Assembly: GCA_016787565.1 (NCBI GenBank)
Contig: JAEUUG010000004.1
Coordinates: forward strand, 620,593 to 684,592
From: Cyclobacteriaceae bacterium
Lineage (GTDB): Bacteria > Bacteroidota > Bacteroidia > Cytophagales > Cyclobacteriaceae
Direction of reading: 5' to 3'
Length of the DNA: 64,000 nt
The notes beneath the pieces were generated by a model. The model searched no databases, was not told the DNA's origin, and saw only the letters and a program-made list of their open reading frames with translations. The translations under genes were made by a program, and so were the position numbers. Of this stretch, positions 55,772 through 63,866 are shown in pieces. Position 1 is the stretch's first letter. Each line of letters begins with the position of its first letter.

Positions 55772-56950
55772 TTACACGATCTCAATAACAATAGCAGAAG
55801 CACCGCCACCGCCATTGCAAATGCCGGCAACACCAATGCCTGAATTATTTTGCTTCAATACATTAATGAGTGTTGCCATAATGCGTGATCCGGACGAACC
55901 GAGCGGATGACCAAGGGCTACGCCACCACCATTCACATTCACCTGATTTACATCAATACCCAGTTTGATGTTGTTGGCCAAAGCCACCGCAGAAAATGCT
56001 TCGTTGATTTCGTAATACCCAACATCTTTTTTGTCTACTCCGGCACGCTTCATAGCGATGGGTATCGCAATGGATGGTGTAGTGGTGAACCACATCGGGT
56101 CTTGTGCGGCATCGGCAAAGCCACGAATTTTGGCTATCGGTTTTACTCCGAGTTCAGTTGCTTTTTCTTTACTCATCAGCACCAGTGCGGAAGCACCATC
56201 GTTGATGGTTGATGCATTGGCTGCGGTTACGGTGCCATCTTTCGTAAAGGCTGGCTTTAAACCGGGTACTTTTTCAAAGTTTACATTTTTGTATTCTTCA
56301 TCTTCTGCAAACTGCGTGACATTTCCTTTTCGATCGGTGATTTCCACCGGAACAACTTCGTCTTTGAATTTTCCTGCTGCCCAGGCTGCGGCTGCACGTT
56401 TGTAGGAATTGATAGCAAACGTATCCTGATCCTGTCGGGTGATGTTCATTTCTTTGGCTGTATGATCGGCACAAACACCCATCGCACAATGATTGTAAAT
56501 ATCTGTAAGGCCATCAAACTGCAAGCCATCCAGCAACTCACCATTTCCGTATTTGTATCCGTAACGCGCCTTCATCAGGTAGTACGGTATGTTGCTCATG
56601 CTCTCCATCCCACCGGCAACCACTACATCATTTTGTCCGAGCATAATGGATTGTGCGCCAACCATCACGGCTTTCATTCCGGATGCGCAAACTTTGTTAA
56701 TCAGTGTGCACGGAATTTCAAAGCCCATTCCGGCACCAGCCGCCACCTGTGTGGCAGGTGCCTGGCCGAGCCCGGCCGAAATTACATTTCCGATAAATAA
56801 TTCCTGAACCAGTTTCGGATCAATGCCTACTTTCTGCAAAGCGCCTTTGACTGCAATCGATCCAAGTTGTGTTGCGCTGAGTGATGCGAGGCTGCCACCA
56901 AAACTCCCAATCGGTGTGCGCACAGCTGAAACAATGTATACTTCTTTCAT
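55772..56950 (-). CDS. Acetyl-CoA C-acetyltransferase (thiolase)
   Basis: 392 residues, the standard thiolase length. The acyl-accepting Cys88 lies in LINKVCASGMKAV, and the second half shows YEINEAFS, NVNGGGVALGHPLGSSG with the catalytic His, and GICNGGGGASA with the second Cys. The enzyme interconverts two acetyl-CoA with acetoacetyl-CoA (EC 2.3.1.9) or acts in beta-oxidation; the short-chain biosynthetic type fits better. No other fatty-acid gene is adjacent. Confidence 0.94.
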   Translation of the reverse strand: MKEVYIVSAVRTPIGSFGGSLASLSATQLGSIAVKGALQKVGIDPKLVQELFIGNVISAGLGQAPATQVAAGAGMGFEIPCTLINKVCASGMKAVMVGAQSIMLGQNDVVVAGGMESMSNIPYYLMKARYGYKYGNGELLDGLQFDGLTDIYNHCAMGVCADHTAKEMNITRQDQDTFAINSYKRAAAAWAAGKFKDEVVPVEITDRKGNVTQFAEDEEYKNVNFEKVPGLKPAFTKDGTVTAANASTINDGASALVLMSKEKATELGVKPIAKIRGFADAAQDPMWFTTTPSIAIPIAMKRAGVDKKDVGYYEINEAFSAVALANNIKLGIDVNQVNVNGGGVALGHPLGSSGSRIMATLINVLKQNNSGIGVAGICNGGGGASAIVIEIV

Positions 56951-57093
56951 GATTATAAAATTTCAAACGATTGAACGAGACAAAAATAAGAAAAGTATAA
57001 GGTTTATCTGCCTGCGGTTAAGGGAAGTGTATGAGTATGATAGATGAAGTTGGTAGTCGCACAGAAGATAGTTAACCTCCGACCGACTACTCC

Positions 57094-57978
57094 CTACCAA
57101 TCCGGTTTTCCTTTGTCTTTGGGTTTGGTGGCTTTGCGCTTGTTCTGCTGCAGATACTGCTTCTCCTGGTTTTTCATGGCTTCCAGAATCATTCTGGCTT
57201 TTTCTTCTGTGATTTTCATTTGCTCAAGCTTTTCAGGATTGGCCTGTTGCTGATCTTTTTTTTGCTCTTCTTCTTTTTCCTGTTGCTCCTGATTTTTTTT
57301 CTCTTCCTGCTTTTTCTCGTCTTCTTTTTTCTGGTCGTCTTTTTGATCTTTATTCTGCTGATCTTTTTGCTTTTGTTCTTGCTCTTTTTTCTCCTGCTCT
57401 TTCTTTTCCTGTTCCTTTTTTTCCTCGTCTTTCTTCTGCTGGTCTTGTTGATCCTTCTTCTGTTGATCTTTATTTTGCTGATCTTTCTTCTCGTCCTTCT
57501 TCTGCTGATCCTTATTCTGATCTTTTTGCTGATCTTCCTGCTTCTTCTTTTCGTCCAGCTTTTTCTTCAACAACTCATAATTATACCGGGCATCTTCGTT
57601 AGCCGGATTGGCTTTTAGCGCCTGCTTAAAGTGACTCAGCGCTTCTTCTGATTTCCCAACACGGTTGGCCATAATACCCAGTTGCTGTTGCGCTTTAGAA
57701 CGAATTTCTCCTTTTGGACTATCGGCAAGGGATTGATAATGCAGTTGAGCTTTGGCGGTGTCTTTCGCGAGGTAATAGGCGTTGGCCAGGTTCAGTGTTA
57801 CTTCATCTTCAGAGACTTGTAAGGAGTCTACCAGGTAACGATAATGCTGAATTGCTTTTTTATAATCACCCGAATTAAAAGCTTTTTGAGCATCGGTTTT
57901 GGCACGGTTGATCTTGCCGATCTTTCCCGGATCGGTTAGTACACTTATGGATAACAGTATCAGGATGATGTATTTCAT
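57094..57978 (-). CDS. batC: BatC-like TPR protein with Lys/Gln/Asp/Glu-rich tail
   Basis: 294 residues. After a signal peptide (KYIILILLSISVLTDPG), three TPR units occupy about residues 25-130 (AFNSGDYKKAIQHYRYLVD, LANAYYLAKDTAKAQLHYQ, GKSEEALSHFKQALKANPAN). Roughly residues 140-260 are an extreme low-complexity run of K, D, E and Q (many KDQQ, QKKDE units). It then ends in a charged stretch close to a conserved-looking MILEAMKNQEKQYLQQ. The start overlaps the VWA gene's stop by four bases. Bat proteins are periplasmic/membrane partners linked to aerotolerance and stress in Bacteroides. The low-complexity part also creates long false frames on the other strand. Confidence 0.72.
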   Translation of the reverse strand: MKYIILILLSISVLTDPGKIGKINRAKTDAQKAFNSGDYKKAIQHYRYLVDSLQVSEDEVTLNLANAYYLAKDTAKAQLHYQSLADSPKGEIRSKAQQQLGIMANRVGKSEEALSHFKQALKANPANEDARYNYELLKKKLDEKKKQEDQQKDQNKDQQKKDEKKDQQNKDQQKKDQQDQQKKDEEKKEQEKKEQEKKEQEQKQKDQQNKDQKDDQKKEDEKKQEEKKNQEQQEKEEEQKKDQQQANPEKLEQMKITEEKARMILEAMKNQEKQYLQQNKRKATKPKDKGKPDW

Positions 57979-58943
57979 ATTCTGATGGTGCGTACATTCA
58001 ATACGATATCCAATACAAGTAACATAATGCCAGCCAGCAAAAAGTAAAAATATTTGTTTGCTGTTACATCCACAAAACGAGCATCCCGCAATTCACCTTC
58101 AATTTTTCCGATGGTATTGATCAGGCGCGATACATCATTACGGCTTTCATTGATTTCAAAATACTGGCCTCCTGTTTCATTGGCTAAAGAACGAAGGGCT
58201 TTGGAATTTAGTTTAGAGACCACCGTATTACCCTGTCGATCTTTCTTCAAACCGCTCGATGCCTGAATATTTCCACCACGCTCAGTGCCTACACCGAGTG
58301 TGAAGAGTTTAATTCCTTTGTTTTCAATTTCGCGGGCTACATCATTCGATTCTTCACCAAAATCCTCACCATCGCTGATCAAAATAATAACTTTTGATTT
58401 CGTTTGTGTGCTGGCCGCTTCTTTTTCGTCTACTTTCGCCAGGGCCATCCGCAAGGGCGGAGCAAAATCGGTTCCGGTTGCCGGCACCAACCCGGAGTTC
58501 ATGGTTTCAATAAACAAGTTGAGTGCGTTTTGGTCGTATGTTAGCGGGCATTGCATAAAGGCTTCAGAAGAAAAGATGATCACGCCAATCCGATCTGAAC
58601 TGAACGCACTGACCAATCGCTTCATTTCGAACTTCACTTTTTCCAGACGGGTAGGGGGAATATCATACGCATCCATGGACCTGGAGAGGTCTACGCAGAT
58701 CATAATATCTTTCCCGACCGACTTCACTTCTTTTTTGGATCCACCGAAGGATGGGCCTAGCAAGGCGATGATAAATAGCGCAAAGTATACGGATCGAAAA
58801 AGAAGTTTGATGAATACCGCGCTGAACGATGTATTCAGCTGACGTGCGATGGATATGATGCGCAACGCATACAAAAGGTAAAATGCCGCGAAAGCTGCAA
58901 CAAAAATCCATTCGGTTACTCCTAAGTCACGATACCAAAGCAC
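57975..58943 (-). CDS. batB: BatB-like VWA-domain membrane protein
   Basis: 322 residues. Membrane segments near residues 12-32 and 45-64 precede a von Willebrand A domain with MIDAS motif DLSRS (Asp85, Ser87, Ser89), a later VPATGTDFAPPLRMAL and VIILISDGEDFG. A last hydrophobic stretch (YFYFLLAGIMLLVLDIVL) ends the protein. This topology, with the VWA domain outside, matches Bat proteins, which work with AAA+ MoxR ATPases. The usual batA, batD, batE and moxR genes are not found beside it in the window. Confidence 0.78.
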   Translation of the reverse strand: MLWYRDLGVTEWIFVAAFAAFYLLYALRIISIARQLNTSFSAVFIKLLFRSVYFALFIIALLGPSFGGSKKEVKSVGKDIMICVDLSRSMDAYDIPPTRLEKVKFEMKRLVSAFSSDRIGVIIFSSEAFMQCPLTYDQNALNLFIETMNSGLVPATGTDFAPPLRMALAKVDEKEAASTQTKSKVIILISDGEDFGEESNDVAREIENKGIKLFTLGVGTERGGNIQASSGLKKDRQGNTVVSKLNSKALRSLANETGGQYFEINESRNDVSRLINTIGKIEGELRDARFVDVTANKYFYFLLAGIMLLVLDIVLNVRTIRI

Positions 58944-59139
58944 AGTCTCCTAAATTTTTCAAGCGGCAAGTAAACAATTAATTGGCAATTTGCGAGGTAA
59001 AAATTGTCAGACGGTTTGATTACTAAAAGTTGTAAACTTTCTGTATGGAGGCATCCCGTAAGGTTGGTTAAATCAGATGGACGTTTGTTTGTACAACTGG
59101 TCTGTTACATAAATGTGATCATAAAAAGTGTTAGGTTGA

Positions 59140-61719
59140 CTATGCACCTTTGGATTTTCTGTTCCGTATTATTTTCTCAATTTCAACAGCAAAGAAAATT
59201 ATTGAGGCGGAGCCTATGCAGATTAACAGTTCTGCAAAACTCAACGGAGCCGTGTTAAATATTTCGTTTGCCGGACTCCAGTAAATTACGACTAGTTGTA
59301 ATGCAAAGGTGAGCATAACTGCCCCCAGCAACGGTAAGTTAGAGAACAAACCTTGCTGAAAAAGACTTCGAAACTCGGAGCGAATAGCCATGACATGTCC
59401 CATCTGACTAAGACATAATACCGTGAACACCATTGTTTGCCAATGGGTATTTCCATCGTGTATAGCCCAGGCTTGTATGCCTAAGCAAACTGCACCTATC
59501 AATAAGCCGACCCATACAATGTGCACCCCCAGGCCATGGGCAAAAATAGATTCTGACGGATTGCGCGGAGGCCGTAACATACTATCCTGCTCGGATCGCT
59601 CTGCCGCCAGTGCGAGTCCGGGTAAACCATCTGTTACCAGGTTAACCCACAAAATATGAATCGGCAGTAGCGGAATAGGAAGACCCACGAGTGGTGCCAG
59701 CATAATGGTCCAGATTTCTCCGGCATTTCCGGTCATGATGTACCGGATAAATTTTCGGATGTTATCAAAAATTCTGCGGCCCTCTTTCACCGCCTTCACG
59801 ATGGTGGCAAAGTTGTCGTCTAAGAGAATCATGTGCGCAACTTCTTTGGAAACATCTGAGCCTGTTATGCCCATGGCGATTCCAATATTGGCGCGCTTTA
59901 AGGCAGGTGCATCGTTCACACCATCGCCTGTCATGGCCACAAAATGATTTTTCTGCTGCAGGGTTTGTACAATATGTAATTTCTGCTCCGGTGAAACTCG
60001 TGCATACACGCGGATATTTTCAATCTCCATCTCAAATTCCCGCTGTGACATGCTCGCCAGTTCTACCCCGGTAATAACGCGATGCTGATCGCCATTCAAC
60101 AGTTTTATTTCACGGGCAATCGCAGTTGCTGTAAGCGGATGATCACCCGTAATCATGACAACAGCAATGCCGGCCTGGTGGCATTCGCGAATGGCTTCTT
60201 GTGCTTCTTCGCGTGGAGGATCCATTAAACCGGCAATGCCGGTAAGTTGAAGATCTTTTTCGATGGTTTCAGCACTCACTTCAGCAGGAAGGACCTCGAG
60301 GTATTTTGCGCCAAAGGCCAACACCCGCTTACCATCCTTTGCCAAAACTTCATTTTGGTTCCGGGCATCAGCATGCCCTGGATCATTCACACATCTTTCG
60401 ATGACCGATTCTAATGCCCCTTTGGTCAGCACCAAATATCCACCTTCTAGTTTGTGGATCGTTGTCATGCACTTACGGATGGAGTCGAAGGGAACTTCAT
60501 TGATCCTGGGGAATTTTTGAATATCTTCTTTCGTGAGTTGCTCGTGTTCCAGCGCGTAATGAAGTAATGCCACTTCCGTGGAGTCTCCTCTTAATTTCTC
60601 ATCACTGTCTGTTTTTACATCCTGGTTGAGGAGCATGGTGAGTGGAAGAAGTTGTTCAACGTGTATGCTTGTTTGCGAGAGATTAGCATGCTCGTTTTTC
60701 CACACTTCCTTTACCGTCATGTTGTTTTGTGTGAGCGTACCGGTTTTGTCAGAACAGATATACGTTACAGACCCCAGTGTTTCCACTGCTGGTAGTTTTC
60801 GGATGAGTGCGTTTTTGCGAACCATTCGCTTTGCCCCGAGTGCAAGAGCGATGGTAGTAAGGGCTGGCAAAGCTTCGGGTATGGCGGCCACGGCCAGTGA
60901 CAATGCGGTGAGCAGCATGCGAACTGGATCTTCTCCCCGAAGAAATCCGATGCCGAAGAGAGTGATACAAATCGCCAGGACACCAAGAGAGAGTTTTTTT
61001 CCAAACTCTGTCAGTCGCTTTTGTAGTGGCGTCAGCGTATCGTCACTTTGCAGCATACTGGCAATCTGACCAAGTTGTGTTTCACTACCGGTGGCGGTTA
61101 CAACACCTATCCCGTTTCCATAGGTAACGAGTGTTCCCTTGAACGCCATGTTCAGGCGATCACCGATCGATGATTTTGCATCGGTTAATTCCCCTGTTAT
61201 TTTTTCTACCGCATGCGATTCCCCCGTGAGGGACGCCTCTTCCACTTTAAGCGAATGAATATCAATGAGTCGCATATCAGCCGGCACAATATTGCCCGCT
61301 TCCAGCAGTATAATATCACCGGGAACAAGGAGTTTGGATTCGATGGCTATGTCCTTGCCTTCACGCCTGACATACGCAGATGAGGCAGCCATTTTTTTTA
61401 AGGCCTCCATAGCTTTTTCAGCACGATACTCCTGGATAAATCCTACGACTGCGTTCAAAACAACAATGGCCAGAATAACAATCGTATCCTTAAGATCGCC
61501 AATCACACCCGAAATAACTGCCGCAGTTATCAGAATAAGAATCATGACTTCCTTAAATTGATTCAGGAACATGACCCAGGAGGGTCTCTTCTTTTTTTCG
61601 GGCAGTTCATTCATGCCGTACCGCAGCAATCTTTCTTCGGCATCAGCAGGAGATAGTCCCGAGAACTGACTGTTCAGAACGTTCAATGTTTCAGTAACGC
61701 TGGTAATGTGCCAGTTCAT
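59140..61719 (-). CDS. Cation-transporting P-type ATPase (Ca2+ type)
   Basis: 859 residues, type IIA/B P-ATPase. TGES in the actuator domain (ASLTGESHAVE), phosphorylation site Asp324 in CSDKTGTLTQNNMT, hinge MTGDGVNDAPALKRANIGIAMG and the ten-helix arrangement are present. AAIPEALPAL gives the helix-4 calcium-site signature (PEALP in place of the PEGLP more usual in Ca2+-ATPases), consistent with Ca2+ efflux. It begins six bases after the antiporter gene on the same strand, so both belong to one calcium-export operon. Confidence 0.93.
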   Translation of the reverse strand: MNWHITSVTETLNVLNSQFSGLSPADAEERLLRYGMNELPEKKKRPSWVMFLNQFKEVMILILITAAVISGVIGDLKDTIVILAIVVLNAVVGFIQEYRAEKAMEALKKMAASSAYVRREGKDIAIESKLLVPGDIILLEAGNIVPADMRLIDIHSLKVEEASLTGESHAVEKITGELTDAKSSIGDRLNMAFKGTLVTYGNGIGVVTATGSETQLGQIASMLQSDDTLTPLQKRLTEFGKKLSLGVLAICITLFGIGFLRGEDPVRMLLTALSLAVAAIPEALPALTTIALALGAKRMVRKNALIRKLPAVETLGSVTYICSDKTGTLTQNNMTVKEVWKNEHANLSQTSIHVEQLLPLTMLLNQDVKTDSDEKLRGDSTEVALLHYALEHEQLTKEDIQKFPRINEVPFDSIRKCMTTIHKLEGGYLVLTKGALESVIERCVNDPGHADARNQNEVLAKDGKRVLAFGAKYLEVLPAEVSAETIEKDLQLTGIAGLMDPPREEAQEAIRECHQAGIAVVMITGDHPLTATAIAREIKLLNGDQHRVITGVELASMSQREFEMEIENIRVYARVSPEQKLHIVQTLQQKNHFVAMTGDGVNDAPALKRANIGIAMGITGSDVSKEVAHMILLDDNFATIVKAVKEGRRIFDNIRKFIRYIMTGNAGEIWTIMLAPLVGLPIPLLPIHILWVNLVTDGLPGLALAAERSEQDSMLRPPRNPSESIFAHGLGVHIVWVGLLIGAVCLGIQAWAIHDGNTHWQTMVFTVLCLSQMGHVMAIRSEFRSLFQQGLFSNLPLLGAVMLTFALQLVVIYWSPANEIFNTAPLSFAELLICIGSASIIFFAVEIEKIIRNRKSKGA

Positions 61720-61725
61720 AGTATT

Positions 61726-62709
61726 TTATTTTAACGTGAACATCAGCAGAATGTAGATGATGAGAATGGTAAATGTATCTAAACTCAGGCGCCAGATTTT
61801 TTTCTCTGGACGTACGATCAGGCCTATGGCCACCACCGCAGTCATGACGATGGAAGCTAAAATCGAGAGCAGGTGTGTTTGGGAAATGGCAGCATAAAAT
61901 GACCCACTGGTATAAAAGAGGTCACAAATGCCGAGTACAAATATGTTAAAGACATTGCTTCCCATTAAATTACCCATGGCCATATCCAGGGCTCCAATGC
62001 GCAACGCGGAAATTGAGATAACAAACTCCGGCAACGAAGTAGTGATTGCCAGGAATAATGTTCCAAAGAATGAATCACTTAAGCCTGTTTGTTGCGCAAT
62101 GTTTTCACCAAAGTAGGGGAGAAAGAGGGCAGCAGAAATAACGATTAGTGCATGGAGGCAGTAAATAAAAAGAGCCTTTCGAATAGTTGATTTTGTGCCT
62201 GATGCCGGCTGTCGATCAACATCTGTTTCAGATTGACTTTTTTCATGCAAGAATATACCCCGCATGGATGCAAAATAAAGTAGTAACAAAACAGGAGTGA
62301 ATGGACTAAACCATAAAACGTTGGTTGTCTGCGTAGCCAGCACAATAGCCACACCCGCTGATGCCAGTAACATAATTCCGAATGATCCGGCAACCAGATG
62401 ACTAGGTTTGACCAGCGATGTGATTGGCTTTTTTACCATAACATCAAGCAAGGAAAGGATGAGAAGGTTGAAAACGCAGCTTCCTAAAATATTTCCAGCA
62501 GCGAGGTCAGGCGCCTCGACCACAATAACAGCGCTGAGTCCGGTTACAAGTTCGGGTAACGAAGTAACCGTAGCCATGAGAATCAGACCAATCCACGCTT
62601 TACTCAGGCCAGTGAGATCGGCTAACTGATTGCCATATTTTGATAGTTGGGTTCCACTGAAGGTAATCAGTGCGGCACAGAGTAGAAACCAGAGGATGTT
62701 TGTGTACAT
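61726..62709 (-). CDS. Calcium/sodium antiporter (CaCA family)
   Basis: 327 residues with about ten membrane segments in two inverted halves. The two alpha-repeats are ATVTSLPELVTGLSAV with GNILGSCVFNLLIL, and AITTSLPEFVISISAL with GNLMGSNVFNIFVLGI; the Glu residues in SLPE bind the cation. This is the YrbG-like exchanger pattern. First gene of the operon with the P-type ATPase, so one high-capacity and one ATP-driven exporter are co-expressed. Confidence 0.93.
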   Translation of the reverse strand: MYTNILWFLLCAALITFSGTQLSKYGNQLADLTGLSKAWIGLILMATVTSLPELVTGLSAVIVVEAPDLAAGNILGSCVFNLLILSLLDVMVKKPITSLVKPSHLVAGSFGIMLLASAGVAIVLATQTTNVLWFSPFTPVLLLLYFASMRGIFLHEKSQSETDVDRQPASGTKSTIRKALFIYCLHALIVISAALFLPYFGENIAQQTGLSDSFFGTLFLAITTSLPEFVISISALRIGALDMAMGNLMGSNVFNIFVLGICDLFYTSGSFYAAISQTHLLSILASIVMTAVVAIGLIVRPEKKIWRLSLDTFTILIIYILLMFTLK

Positions 62710-62800
62710 AATGGTAATAGTTATTCAATATTTACCACATGGACTTTTAAAATACAAGGATAGGCAGTTGAACATCAAATTATTTTACATCACTGGTTTA

Positions 62801-63103
62801 CTAAACTCGCATGAAAGTGTGTATCGCTTGTGTGTAAGTATAGTATTCCCATGAGTTGAGCAATATCCAGACCATGCCCACCTGCATCGCGCAATGCAGT
62901 TTAGCAAAGTCTTGTGCGTGTGATGTGTAGAATTTTTTGCGGGATTTGTTGTAGCGGATGCACAGGGTCCAGGGAATGCAAGACTTAATTGATTTTGTTT
63001 CACCGTTGTTGTGTTCGGAGAGGCGATTATCAAAATTTTGCGTGTGTCCGGTGTAGAATTTTTTGCAGGAAATGCTGAAGATGATGTAAACCGTATAGTG
63101 CAT
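62801..63103 (-). pseudogene. Chimeric GIY-YIG nuclease remnant
   Basis: The first 47 codons are identical in protein sequence to the intact GIY-YIG gene at 63208-63456 (MHYTVYIIFSISCKKFYTGH, HNNGETKSIKSCIPWTL). After that the frame jumps into a diverged second copy of the same motif (YNKSRKKFYTSHAQDF) and ends without the normal C-terminus that holds the catalytic Glu (EKKIKS in the intact copy). It seems to have arisen by recombination between two copies. It is likely inactive. It lies in the duplicated zone next to the tRNA genes. Confidence 0.7.
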
Positions 63104-63149
63104 AACAAAAAAAACCTCCGTTGGGGAGGCTTTTTTGTCGGGGTGGCCA
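62967..63149. repeat. Duplicated segment, copy A (GIY-YIG start, terminator, tRNA-Pro 3' edge)
   Basis: About 183 bases almost identical to 63320-63501 (three substitutions and one base in an A-run). The shared segment covers the start of the GIY-YIG gene, the hairpin terminator and the last bases of tRNA-Pro (GGGGTGGCCA). After that, copy A continues with a broken tRNA-Pro. Confidence 0.92.
63107..63136 (-). terminator. Copy A of the hairpin terminator
   Basis: GCCTCC-CCAAC-GGAGGT on the minus strand followed by a T-run (the A-run at 63107-63114). It duplicates the terminator behind tRNA-Pro and stands directly before the GIY-YIG remnant start. Confidence 0.7.
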
Positions 63150-63203
63150 TCCCGCGTTTCGCGGGAGAACTGACGATCTTGGCGCGAAGCGCGCCACGCG
63201 ATA
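63138..63203 (-). pseudogene. Broken tRNA-Pro copy with two foreign palindromes
   Basis: TCGGGGTGGCCA (63138-63149) and GAACTGACGATCT (63167-63179) match tRNA-Pro exactly. The five T-loop bases between them are replaced by TCCCGCGTTTCGCGGGA (63150-63166). The anticodon stem-loop is replaced by TGGCGCGAAGCGCGCCA (63180-63196). A GCGATA-like remnant of the D-arm side follows. The copy cannot fold as a tRNA. Confidence 0.75.
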
Positions 63204-63207
63204 CTAT

Positions 63208-63456
63208 TCACCATTTAACATCTAAATCAGTCAGGAATCGCGCTGCGCCACGTGATTTAATTTTCTTTTCGAACGCAATGGCTTGTGAACGTTTAGGCAA
63301 TTCGGTTTTCCAAATGAGTGTCCAGGGAATACATGACTTGATTGATTTTGTTTCACCGTTGTTGTGTTCGGAGAGGCGATTATCAAAATTTTGCGTGTGT
63401 CCGGTGTAGAATTTTTTGCAGGAAATGCTGAAGATGATGTAAACCGTATAGTGCAT
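63208..63456 (-). CDS. Small GIY-YIG nuclease-family protein
   Basis: 82 residues, a complete single-domain GIY-YIG protein (UPF0213/YhbQ-like size). GIY corresponds to YTVYII at the start, YIG to FYTGHT, followed by Arg27 in FDNRLSEHN and the catalytic-type Glu in AIAFEKKIKSRG. It begins four bases after a terminator hairpin behind tRNA-Pro, so expression would need its own promoter or readthrough. Members cut DNA or have unknown roles. Being repeated together with tRNA pieces suggests a link with local rearrangement. Confidence 0.8.
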   Translation of the reverse strand: MHYTVYIIFSISCKKFYTGHTQNFDNRLSEHNNGETKSIKSCIPWTLIWKTELPKRSQAIAFEKKIKSRGAARFLTDLDVKW

Positions 63457-63501
63457 AACAAAAAAACCTCCGTTGGGGAGGCTTTTTTGTCGGGGTGGCC
63501 A
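63320..63501. repeat. Duplicated segment, copy B (next to intact tRNA-Pro)
   Basis: Partner of 62967-63149, with an offset of 353 bases (352 past the A-run). This copy is joined to the intact GIY-YIG gene on one side and the intact tRNA-Pro on the other and is therefore probably the parent. Confidence 0.92.
63460..63487 (-). terminator. Terminator after tRNA-Pro
   Basis: On the minus strand GCCTCC-CCAAC-GGAGGT then seven T, directly after the 3' end of tRNA-Pro. The opposite strand also ends in six T, so it could work both ways. Confidence 0.8.
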
Positions 63502-63563
63502 GATTCGAACTGACGATCTCTTGGTCCCAAACCAAGCGCGATACCGGGCTACGCTACACCCCG
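63490..63563 (-). tRNA. tRNA-Pro (UGG anticodon)
   Basis: 74 bases. Acceptor stem CGGGGTG with CACCCCG and discriminator A, anticodon stem CTTGG/CCAAG around loop TTTGGGA (anticodon TGG), and T-loop GTTCGAATC. CCA is not encoded. A defective copy lies at 63138-63203. Confidence 0.95.
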
Positions 63564-63639
63564 AGCTTTAAAGGGAGCGCAAAGATACATTTTATCTTTT
63601 GTCCTCCTAATCCAGAAATTCTAAATTCTGAATTATTTG

Positions 63640-63713
63640 TGATCCGACAGGGACTCGAACCCCGAACCGTCAGCTTAGAAGGCTGATGCTCTATCCAGTT
63701 GAGCTATCGGACC
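63640..63713 (-). tRNA. tRNA-Arg (UCU anticodon)
   Basis: 74 bases. Acceptor stem GGTCCGA with TCGGATC and discriminator A, D-arm AGCTCAACTGGATAGAGC, anticodon stem TCAGC/GCTGA around loop CTTCTAA (anticodon TCT), T-arm GGTTCGAGTCC. CCA is not encoded. No duplicate copy is seen. Confidence 0.95.
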
Positions 63714-63776
63714 TTAATAAAAGGCAAAATTCAAAACTCAAGTTTGTCTTGCATTCCTGAGTTTTGAATTCATAAA

Positions 63777-63840
<64 letters not shown>

Positions 63841-63866
<26 letters not shown>

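Noticed and set aside
57220..57618. Leu/Phe-rich open frame on the plus strand, seemingly a membrane protein
   Set aside because: It is the antisense of the Lys/Glu/Gln/Asp repeats of batC and has no independent support.
63231..63530. Open frame running from tRNA-Pro into the nuclease region
   Set aside because: It starts inside the tRNA gene and crosses the terminator in another frame than the GIY-YIG protein.
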